In this document: positions 43,514 through 51,423 of the stretch, piece after piece
Numbering within the stretch: position 1 is the stretch's first letter
Layout of the letters: each line of letters begins with the position of its first letter
Origin: an uncultured Aliivibrio sp.
GTDB lineage: Bacteria > Pseudomonadota > Gammaproteobacteria > Enterobacterales > Vibrionaceae
DNA: 64,000 nucleotides
Assembly (NCBI RefSeq): GCF_946479765.1
Contig: NZ_CAMLHO010000004.1
Coordinates: 1 to 64,000 of the forward strand
Reading direction: 5' to 3'
Program-made: the position numbers and the translations under genes
Notes under the pieces: model-generated
What the model saw: the letters and a program-made list of their open reading frames with translations, nothing else
Databases searched by the model: none
Told to the model about the DNA's origin: nothing

Positions 43514-44350
43514 TTATAATATCTGATGTCTTTCTGAAGCATACTTTTGGAAAATTGGGTTATCTTTACTATCCTTGTTCTCTGGACGCCATAACCCTTC
43601 CTCAACCCCTTTCACTATCAAATGAATAACAGCAGAATCAATTGCTGACATTAAGGCAATATTTACTGGCTCGTTATTGGTGTAGCCTAACTCAACCTCC
43701 AAGAGCTCTTTATAATCCACAAATCGAAAAGCTCCCGCTGACACTTCATAAGAAAGTATCGTTTTACTGGTTGTCACACTCGTCAGGATCTTACCGCTAC
43801 GAACATCAACAGCTCGAATATTGACAGTCACTTGATCCGCTCGGTACTGCCCTGAACCACCAATACCTAAATATCTAGCCCCTGCACCGCCTGTTTTAAT
43901 ATTTGAATCATAAGCTACGATTCCACCCTCAATCATTACATTTGCAGACAACAAAGATGGAAGCGTAGAGCCATGATTAGAAATAGATTCTTGCTTTTTT
44001 TGCGCTGCTCTAATAATTTTTCTTTCCGTCAATAAGTTTTGTAACCCTTGACGTTCTAGAGGATGAAACCATTCTGAATCCAGTAATGCCATCGTTAAAA
44101 GAGCAGTCCCCCCTTGAGGTACAGCTGTTGAGAAATTACTGTTTGGTTGAGGTTTATACTGACCCGTTTGGTCTCTAAAATCATATACAGAAACAAATAT
44201 TTTCCCTCTTGGTTTAGGCAAAGAAATGAGATCTACATAACTCGCACCACGCTGCATTAATGTTGGTGATTCTGAAATTTCAGGCACATCAATCGAATTA
44301 GAACAACCGGAAATAATAAAAAGTAATAAAAATAATATTGAATATTTCAT
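43514..44350 (-). CDS. csgG: Curli secretion channel lipoprotein CsgG
   Basis: Lipobox IISGC; KIFVSVYDFRDQTGQYKPQPNSNFSTAVPQGGTALLTMALLDSEWFHPLERQGLQNLLTERKII. Confidence 0.96.
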   Translation of the reverse strand: MKYSILFLLLFIISGCSNSIDVPEISESPTLMQRGASYVDLISLPKPRGKIFVSVYDFRDQTGQYKPQPNSNFSTAVPQGGTALLTMALLDSEWFHPLERQGLQNLLTERKIIRAAQKKQESISNHGSTLPSLLSANVMIEGGIVAYDSNIKTGGAGARYLGIGGSGQYRADQVTVNIRAVDVRSGKILTSVTTSKTILSYEVSAGAFRFVDYKELLEVELGYTNNEPVNIALMSAIDSAVIHLIVKGVEEGLWRPENKDSKDNPIFQKYASERHQIL

Positions 44351-44372
44351 TGCTGATTCCTTAGCTTAGAAA

Positions 44373-44774
44373 TTAATCTGGAGTAAGACCACTCACTTGA
44401 ATTTCTGAGGTTTCACCCGTTTCTTTGTCTACAATTTGAATCAGTAAGGCTCCTGAATCATCAACAATATTTAATATAAAATCATCGGTAATAAGCTGCC
44501 CTGTATTACCATTACCTACATCCGCTAATAGTTGACTTATTAATCGAGACTCCAAACTAGAAGTAAGTCGATCTAGCGCGGATTCTTGCTCAAACAATGA
44601 ATCATCTTTCGGTCCTTTATAATCATTAATTGCATTAGCACCAGCAAAAAGATGTGATGTGTTTAATGGGTTACCCCCAAAATTAGGATTCACTGGCGTA
44701 TATACTAATTCACTCGCCTGGCTTAATGGTATAAAGCTAGCTATTATGATAAAAAATATAATCCGTATAGTCAT
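44373..44774 (-). CDS. csgF: Curli assembly/anchoring protein CsgF
   Basis: Signal peptide + ELVYTPVNPNFGGNPLNTSHLFAGANAINDY. Confidence 0.94.
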   Translation of the reverse strand: MTIRIIFFIIIASFIPLSQASELVYTPVNPNFGGNPLNTSHLFAGANAINDYKGPKDDSLFEQESALDRLTSSLESRLISQLLADVGNGNTGQLITDDFILNIVDDSGALLIQIVDKETGETSEIQVSGLTPD

Positions 44775-44783
44775 ACTAACTCC

Positions 44784-45245
44784 TTAGATCTCAGGAAGTT
44801 CGAGATCATATGTGTCTCTAAATAATTTCTCTGTTTGCCATTTAATGATGTATTGATTTACAGCCTCTATCGCTTGAGCCGCTTTTTCATCTGCTTGTCT
44901 TTGCCCTGGAGAAAGCGCTCCTCTGTAAATAACCTTGTCAAAATGATAAACTCCTATAATGCTTCCAGATAAGGCTGTTGGCCTTTCTTTAACCGTTAAA
45001 TTCACATCTATATCGTCATATTTACTGTTCATTTTCATCGAAAAAGCAAAATAAAAATCCCTTCCTAGCCGAGTTAAGGTTCGGTCAATAATTAATCCTT
45101 CAATTTCAAGTAAGTCATCCGCCTCATCCACTTTATTAGTCTCTAACGGTGTTTTCGACTCCAAAGTATCTTGAGTGCTCGATGCATAAGTAAGCAGCGG
45201 AATAAATAACGCCAAAACGAGTAAAAATATAGAGTAAACTCTCAT
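44784..45245 (-). CDS. csgE: Curli assembly protein CsgE
   Basis: Signal peptide; LEIEGLIIDRTLTRLGRDFYFAFS; VYHFDKVIYRGALSPGQRQADEKAAQAIEAV. Confidence 0.93.
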   Translation of the reverse strand: MRVYSIFLLVLALFIPLLTYASSTQDTLESKTPLETNKVDEADDLLEIEGLIIDRTLTRLGRDFYFAFSMKMNSKYDDIDVNLTVKERPTALSGSIIGVYHFDKVIYRGALSPGQRQADEKAAQAIEAVNQYIIKWQTEKLFRDTYDLELPEI

Positions 45246-45901
45246 GAGACACCCTCTTTAAGGTCATACCCTTTGGCCCACATCATTGCTTGCAATCGAT
45301 TTTTCACATTAAGTTTTTTGAATATATTATAAAGGTGTGTTTTAACTGTATTTTCACTGACAAAAAGTGTATTTGCGATATCTATATTTGATAAACCTAA
45401 TGATAATAGCTTTAGTATTTCTTTTTCTCTTTCCGTTAACGATACTGATGTTGTTAATATTCCACTTTGCTTTTCTCTATAGGAAAATATAATCTCTTTT
45501 GTTATTTCTCTACTAAGCCAAATTTCCCCAGATATTATCTTTCTTATTCCTAGAGATATAATGTTGGTATCATCATTCTCATAAAAAACGCCAACAACAT
45601 TTGGATACTTAATAATATCGTTAACTGCATTGCAAGTTGTTATATTAAATAGTATTTCTTTAAACTGTAACCCCCTCTGAGTGATAATGAATAAATATTC
45701 TTTATATCTTTCATCTGTTTGATGTTTTAAATCTAAAATAATAAAAACATCTTCCTCTGACTCATTCATACTACTTAATTCATCGAAACTAAGAGATACA
45801 ACATTGATACAAGTTGATTTTTCCAATAAATCAATAAGTAATGATGAATATAGCGTTTGGCATGATGATAAGTAATAAATGGTCATATCCAACCTCCTCA
45901 A
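45242..45901 (-). CDS. csgD: CsgD-like LuxR-family regulator
   Basis: C-terminal LTEREKEILKLLSLGLSNIDIANTLFVSENTVKTHLYNIFKKLNVKNRLQA; 4-bp ATGA overlap with csgE; divergent from csgBA. Confidence 0.85.
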   Translation of the reverse strand: MRRLDMTIYYLSSCQTLYSSLLIDLLEKSTCINVVSLSFDELSSMNESEEDVFIILDLKHQTDERYKEYLFIITQRGLQFKEILFNITTCNAVNDIIKYPNVVGVFYENDDTNIISLGIRKIISGEIWLSREITKEIIFSYREKQSGILTTSVSLTEREKEILKLLSLGLSNIDIANTLFVSENTVKTHLYNIFKKLNVKNRLQAMMWAKGYDLKEGVS

Positions 45902-45979
45902 TTCACATTATTTAAAACTAGTTCAATACATAAGTATATCCAGAAATAAGTAGTAAACTAATGGATATTTTCGTTGCAT

Positions 45980-45993
45980 TCTCAATATTGAGA
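45980..45993. promoter_or_regulatory. 14-bp perfect palindrome in the csgD-csgB intergenic region
   Basis: TCTCAATATTGAGA. Confidence 0.45.
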
Positions 45994-46014
45994 GTTTTTT
46001 AATGGTAGTAAAAA

Positions 46015-46030
46015 TGGCACTTCTCATGCT
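46015..46030 (+). promoter_or_regulatory. Candidate sigma54-type -24/-12 element upstream of csgB
   Basis: TGGCACttctcATGCT: GG-N10-GC spacing, one mismatch in the TTGC half. Confidence 0.4.
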
Positions 46031-46148
46031 TTAGTTTATTTCTATCTAATAAAAATATCATAAAAAAGTTCATGGTGGTTTCCTCTATAAAATCCATACT
46101 TTTTAAGTAGCAAAAAATGTTATGACAAAAAGAAAGAGGGACACTGAT

Positions 46149-46718
46149 ATGAAAAAATTATCAGTAAGTTATCTATATTTATTACTCGCTGTAAGTAGCT
46201 ATACCTATGCAAATGGTGACCTAGGAATTAATGAATTTAGTTCTCCTGATGAATTAACAGCATTGTCTGAATTAAATACTAGTCATGATAACAATGCAAT
46301 TGTAGAGCTTATAAATTCGACAAATTCTCGAGTTGTTATTTTACAGCATAACGTGAATGGAGTAGGAAGTAATAAAGCTAAAGTACAACAAACTGGTTAT
46401 GATAATAAAGCTAACATAATACAAATTGGGGGTAATAATATAGGCCTAATTGCTCAAAATGGAATAAACAATAGCGCTTCTCTTGAGCAGTGGGGAGTAA
46501 ACCACGAAGGTGCTATTTTACAGGATGGTAATAATAATATCGCTCATTTAAAGCAAACGGGTAATACTCAACAAAATGTTATAAATCAGACGGGTGATTC
46601 AAATATTGCAGCTGCTGTAAACAAAAATAATGGATCTGGTTTTTCCATTAATCAAACTGGCAATCAAGGAATTATCTTAGTCAATGGAATGGATAGATTC
46701 ATATCCATCATAAATTAA
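46149..46718 (+). CDS. csgB: Curlin minor subunit / nucleator CsgB-like
   Basis: Signal peptide MKKLSVSYLYLLLAVSSYTYA; curlin repeats (AKVQQTGYDNKANIIQIGGNNIGLIAQNGINNSASLEQWG); SD agaggg upstream of ATG 46149, ORF track start 46122. Confidence 0.88.
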   Translation: MKKLSVSYLYLLLAVSSYTYANGDLGINEFSSPDELTALSELNTSHDNNAIVELINSTNSRVVILQHNVNGVGSNKAKVQQTGYDNKANIIQIGGNNIGLIAQNGINNSASLEQWGVNHEGAILQDGNNNIAHLKQTGNTQQNVINQTGDSNIAAAVNKNNGSGFSINQTGNQGIILVNGMDRFISIIN

Positions 46719-46740
46719 AATCATTTCAAGGAAGTTTATT

Positions 46741-47757
46741 ATGAAAAATTTAGCAATCGCAATCTCAACCATTTTACTTTCTGGTGCTGTATATGCGGGA
46801 AATACCGCTGATGTAGACCTATACAACGCCAATGATAATAGCGTCAATATCTTTCAATTATCACCTGCAATAGGTAATGATGCTGATGTTCTAATCCGAA
46901 ATTCTGATGATAATAACGTTGATATTTATCAAATGGGTCGCCATAACGAAGCTACCGTTAAAGCTCGTAATAACAGTGATGACAATACTTTATTTGTTGG
47001 ACAACAAGGTCGACACAACGATGCTGTAATAAAAGCTCGTCGTCATAGTGATGACAACAACCTTGCTATTGAACAACAAGGTCGTCGTAATTTTGGTAAA
47101 ATTGTAGCTTACGATAGTGATGATAATATGGCACTTATCGACCAAGATGGACGTCATAATGATGCTCTTGTTGATATGGATTACTCTGATGGCAATATGG
47201 TTAATACTATTGAACAAGACGGTCGCCGTAATGATGCGGCTATCTACCTAGATGGTGCTGATAATAATGCGAGTAATACAATCGTTCAAGACGGTCGCCG
47301 AAATGATGCAACCATTGGTATTTATGGTGGTTCTAATAATGATTCACTTGCCATTGTACAAGATGGTCGTCGTAATGATTCAACGATTAGTGTTTATGGA
47401 GGTTCAGGTAATACAGCCTTAACTGATATCGATGGTCATGATAACGACACTTATACTGCCTTTTATTTTGGTGCATCAGATAATGACACTAGTATTCTAT
47501 TAGAAAATGGTGCGTTAGAAAATACAGTCAATGCTGTTGTTGTTGGCGGAAGTAATAATGAGGTCGACGTACTTGTTGATGCCAGCCATGACAACTTTGC
47601 AATGGTTACTCAATGGGGTAGTGATTCAGATACAACCATTAATCTAGTTAATGACTCTAACAGTAACTTTATTATGGTAAACCAAACTAACAATGATTCA
47701 GCAACGGTTATGGCAGACAATAGTAGTGGCAACGGTATATTTATTACTCAATTCTAA
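46741..47757 (+). CDS. csgA: Curlin-like major amyloid subunit (CsgA-like), long Asp/Asn-rich variant
   Basis: Signal peptide MKNLAIAISTILLSGAVYA; about 12 repeats of 22-24 aa with QxGR(R/H)NDA motifs; downstream of csgB. Confidence 0.85.
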   Translation: MKNLAIAISTILLSGAVYAGNTADVDLYNANDNSVNIFQLSPAIGNDADVLIRNSDDNNVDIYQMGRHNEATVKARNNSDDNTLFVGQQGRHNDAVIKARRHSDDNNLAIEQQGRRNFGKIVAYDSDDNMALIDQDGRHNDALVDMDYSDGNMVNTIEQDGRRNDAAIYLDGADNNASNTIVQDGRRNDATIGIYGGSNNDSLAIVQDGRRNDSTISVYGGSGNTALTDIDGHDNDTYTAFYFGASDNDTSILLENGALENTVNAVVVGGSNNEVDVLVDASHDNFAMVTQWGSDSDTTINLVNDSNSNFIMVNQTNNDSATVMADNSSGNGIFITQF

Positions 47758-47823
47758 CTGAAGATTAGGTGTAATTATCTATGTGATTCATTTTAGTTTA
47801 TTTATTTATTTATTAGTTACATA

Positions 47824-47856
47824 AAAATCCCTACCAGCATTTTGGTAGGGATTTTT
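47824..47856 (+). terminator. Intrinsic terminator after csgA
   Basis: aaaatccctacc-agcatttt-ggtagggatttttt. Confidence 0.85.
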
Positions 47857-48026
47857 TAGTGCTTGAGTATGGGAAAGAATAAGGTATGAATTCTGTTTAT
47901 ATGTAGGCTATTGCTAAATATATGTGAGCGTTCAGGACGTCGACTTTCGAGAGTTCATCTAGCTCTTGATAAGCGTAAATTGATAAAGAGGAGGGGGAGG
48001 TCTTGATGACCTCCCTTTGCTAGACG

Positions 48027-49172
48027 TTAAACAGTTAGAGCCAATACGCTACCAGGTAGGATGATGAAGACAAAACTCAAGTAACCGGCAACGACTGCTT
48101 TGTTGCGGTTTGCCATTTCAGCAATCCATTCAGCGCCTTTTAGTGGTAATTCACGTAGGAAAGGTGTGCCATAAATAACCAATGTCGCAATAACGTTGAA
48201 GCATAAGTGAACCAACGCAATTTGCAGAGCAAAGATAGCATATTCACCAGATACTGCCGTCGCGGCTAGTAATGCGGTTACACAAGTACCAATATTAGCG
48301 CCTAAAGTAAACGGATAAACATCACGAATATTAAGAACGCCAGTACCAACCAGTGGGACCATTAAACTTGTTGTTGTCGATGAAGATTGAACTAATACCG
48401 TTACAACAGTACCAGAAGCAATACCATGCAAAGGACCGCGGCCAATGGCACTCTTTAGAATATCTTTAGCACGGCCAACCATTAAGCTCTTCATCAATTT
48501 ACCCATTAAGGTAATCGCGATGATAAGAATAGCAATACCAAGACCAATCATAACTAAACCACCAGTCATGCTTCCAAAGCTAGACAATGGCTCTTTGATT
48601 GCGCTAATTACAGGTTTTGTAATTGGCTTGATAAAATCAAAACCTTTAATGCTCATATCACCCGCGTTTAACAGTGGTGATACTAACCATGCTGATAGTT
48701 TTTGAAAGATACCAAACATCATTTCTAATGGTAAGAAGATAGCAACCGCAAGTAAGTTAAAGAAATCATGGACAGTAGCGCATGCAAATGCACGTCTAAA
48801 TTCAGTCTTACAGCGAGCGTGACCTAAACTAACTAGGGTATTTGTAACTGTAGTACCAATGTTTGCCCCCATCACCATAGGGATAGCGGTTTCAACAGGT
48901 AAGCCACCAGCAACTAAACCTACAATGATAGAGGTTACAGTTGAAGATGATTGAATCAATGCAGTCGCAACTAGGCCGATCATTAGGCCTGCAACTGGAT
49001 GAGAAGCGAATTCAAATAAAACCTTTGCTTCTTCGCCTACAGACCATTTAAAGCCTGTTCCGACCATAGCTACCGCTAAAAGAAGAAGGTAAAGCATAAA
49101 TGCTAAGTTTGCCCAACGCAGCATGCGCGAGGTATTACTCATTGTTGCTGCAGAAATTGATTGGGTATTCAT
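48027..49172 (-). CDS. Na+/phosphate cotransporter family protein (NptA-like)
   Basis: Duplicated QSSS motifs (LIQSSSTVTSIIVGLVAGG; LVQSSSTTTSLMVPLVGTG), TLGANIGTCVTALLAA. Confidence 0.92.
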   Translation of the reverse strand: MNTQSISAATMSNTSRMLRWANLAFMLYLLLLAVAMVGTGFKWSVGEEAKVLFEFASHPVAGLMIGLVATALIQSSSTVTSIIVGLVAGGLPVETAIPMVMGANIGTTVTNTLVSLGHARCKTEFRRAFACATVHDFFNLLAVAIFLPLEMMFGIFQKLSAWLVSPLLNAGDMSIKGFDFIKPITKPVISAIKEPLSSFGSMTGGLVMIGLGIAILIIAITLMGKLMKSLMVGRAKDILKSAIGRGPLHGIASGTVVTVLVQSSSTTTSLMVPLVGTGVLNIRDVYPFTLGANIGTCVTALLAATAVSGEYAIFALQIALVHLCFNVIATLVIYGTPFLRELPLKGAEWIAEMANRNKAVVAGYLSFVFIILPGSVLALTV

Positions 49173-49247
49173 AGTAAAGCTCCGTACCGAAATAGTATGT
49201 TGTCGGTTTATTTAATCTGAAGCGATAGTAAATAAGGAATATTTCAG

Positions 49248-49281
49248 AAATATTACAGTCAGAGGGGAAACTGTAATATTT
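49248..49281. repeat. 11-bp perfect inverted repeat upstream of the Na/Pi cotransporter gene
   Basis: AAATATTACAG-tcagaggggaaa-CTGTAATATTT. Confidence 0.65.
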
Positions 49282-49586
49282 ACGTCATATTTGGTTTTGA
49301 TGTTATAAACTCTTACTTTTGTTACTGTAACAGATTGATAATTAGTGTTTTTTATTCTTTATTTTAAAATGGAATATAAATTTTTTTTTAAAACTTTTTT
49401 GTTCTATGTTGCGAGTTAATGACATTTTCAAGAATATGGATGCGGAAAAAGCGAGGTATAAGTGCTAAATGATTGGTTTTTACGAAGTGTTTGCTATTGT
49501 TGTCATAAATAACGTATCTTTATCTATCGTCATCCTCCTTAATGCCATTGATGAATGCATTGAGTTATAAATCATAAGGTTCCAGC

Positions 49587-50486
49587 ATGTCTCACTTAAA
49601 TTATAACCATTTGTACTATTTTTGGATGGTATGCAAGCAAGGTTCAGTAACCAAGGCGGCAGAGGCGCTCTTTCTTACTCCTCAAACGGTAACCGGGCAA
49701 ATTAAAGCCTTAGAAGAACGTGTCGATGGAAAACTTACAAAGCGTAATGGTCGTAATATTGAACCCACGGAATTAGGCCAATTAATTTATAAGTACGCCG
49801 ATCGTATGTTTGGCTTGAGTTATGAAATGTTGGATATAATAAATTATAGCCAACAATCAAATGTTCTTTTGGATGTTGGTGTTGCTGATTCGCTCTCTAA
49901 GCGTCTAGTCAGTAAAGTACTATCAACAACGGTTCCTGATGATGCATCTATCCATCTTCGTTGTTTTGAGTCAACGCATGAGTTACTACTTGAGCAGTTA
50001 TCACAACATAAACTTGATATGATTTTGTCTGATTGCCCGGTTGATTCAGGCCAGAATTCAGGTCTGTTTAGTAAAAAGTTGGGTGAATGTGAAATGAGTT
50101 TTTTTTGCTCTAAAGAAATGACAGATATTCAATTCCCTGAAGTATTAGAAAGAAAAAAAGTCTTAATTCCTGGTACCCGAACATCAATGGGACGAAAGGT
50201 GATCCAATGGTGCGATCAACAAGGTATTACGCCTAATATTTTAGGTGAGTTTGATGATGTCGCTTTAATGAAAGCCTTTGCTCGTGAAAATGACTCGGTT
50301 TTTTTAGCGCCAACGGTTTATATGAATGAAGCGGGCTCTGACCTTTCTTTGCATCGAATTGCTGATGTAAAAGATTTAAAAGAAGAATACTACGTTATTT
50401 TTGCTGAACGTATGATCCAGCATCCAGCAGTAAAGAGTATCTGTGCGGCTGATTTTTCGCATTTATTTGATTTACAGTTGCAATAG
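49587..50486 (+). CDS. nhaR: LysR-family regulator, NhaR-like
   Basis: [46 protein letters not shown]. Confidence 0.87.
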   Translation: MSHLNYNHLYYFWMVCKQGSVTKAAEALFLTPQTVTGQIKALEERVDGKLTKRNGRNIEPTELGQLIYKYADRMFGLSYEMLDIINYSQQSNVLLDVGVADSLSKRLVSKVLSTTVPDDASIHLRCFESTHELLLEQLSQHKLDMILSDCPVDSGQNSGLFSKKLGECEMSFFCSKEMTDIQFPEVLERKKVLIPGTRTSMGRKVIQWCDQQGITPNILGEFDDVALMKAFARENDSVFLAPTVYMNEAGSDLSLHRIADVKDLKEEYYVIFAERMIQHPAVKSICAADFSHLFDLQLQ

Positions 50487-50534
50487 TGGGGCACAATATA
50501 CTAAATTAGCACTAGCTAAATTAGAGGTTGTTTT

Positions 50535-50831
50535 ATGAATTTAAAAATGATGGAAGAAAATGCACCTCAAGCGGTGACATTACTAAAAGCGATGGCGAAT
50601 GAACGCCGCTTATTTATTTTATGTTTATTGCTTGAAGGTGAGTTGTCCGTAGGTCAAATCGCAGAAAAGTTAGAATTAAGTCAATCAGCATTGTCGCAAC
50701 ATCTTGGTTGGTTACGTAAAGACGAACTGGTTTCGACAAGAAAAGAGTCTCAAACTGTGTTTTATTCATTGAATAGCACGGAAGTTAAATCAGTTATTCA
50801 ATTATTACACGATTTATATTGCCAGAAATAA
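50535..50831 (+). CDS. ArsR-family winged-helix regulator
   Basis: LLKAMANERRLFILCLLLEGELSVGQIAEKLELSQSALSQHLGWLRKDELV. Confidence 0.9.
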   Translation: MNLKMMEENAPQAVTLLKAMANERRLFILCLLLEGELSVGQIAEKLELSQSALSQHLGWLRKDELVSTRKESQTVFYSLNSTEVKSVIQLLHDLYCQK

Positions 50832-50885
50832 ACGTTAGCGATAGAGAAAAGAGATGATTTTTTACAATCTCTGAATAACAGGCAT

Positions 50886-50912
50886 AAAAAAACCGACCAA
50901 GGTCGGTTTTTT
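50886..50912 (-). terminator. Intrinsic bidirectional terminator downstream of rpsT
   Basis: aaaaaaccgacc-aa-ggtcggtttttt. Confidence 0.8.
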
Positions 50913-50941
50913 CTTATTTCTAACTGAGAATCAAATTTCTA

Positions 50942-51202
50942 TTAAAGAGCTTTGATTGCTGCAGTGAAACGCGCTTTATGACGTGCAGCTTTATTCTTAT
51001 GAATAAGGCCTTTAGTCGCCATGCGGTCTAGAAGTGGAGTTGCAATTGCTAGTGCAGCAGCTGCAGCTTCTTTATCACCAGCTTCAATAGCTGCGATAGT
51101 TTTTTTCATGTAAGTGCGCATCATTGAACGACGGCTAGCGTTGTGCTGGCGACGTCTTTCAGCTTGAGTTGCGCGCTTCTTAGCAGATTTACTATTTGCC
51201 AA
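50942..51202 (-). CDS. rpsT: 30S ribosomal protein S20 (TTG start)
   Basis: (M)[37 protein letters not shown] at 51202; ORF-track start at 51262 is upstream leader. Confidence 0.96.
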   Translation of the reverse strand: MANSKSAKKRATQAERRRQHNASRRSMMRTYMKKTIAAIEAGDKEAAAAALAIATPLLDRMATKGLIHKNKAARHKARFTAAIKAL

Positions 51203-51423
51203 GGGTCTAACTCCCAAAAACGTAGTTCGGTGACAATTTAAGGTTCGGAAATATGAACCCATTGAACCAAAATGTCAAATGATTTGTGTAAAAACCAGAC
51301 TGTCTCAAACAAAAGTTTGATGAGAATGGCAAAACACGGTTAAGATGGCGTGCATTCTAACAGCATTTTTTCCAGTTAGTAAGCTCTTTATCGCCATCAA
51401 CGGCATCTTTGTGAGGTTTTTTT

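Noticed and set aside
46933-47457. Regularly repeated GGTCGYCGTAATGATGC-type DNA resembling a CRISPR or satellite
   Set aside because: The repeats are in-frame codons of the curlin-like GRRND repeats, with degenerate third positions; not a CRISPR array
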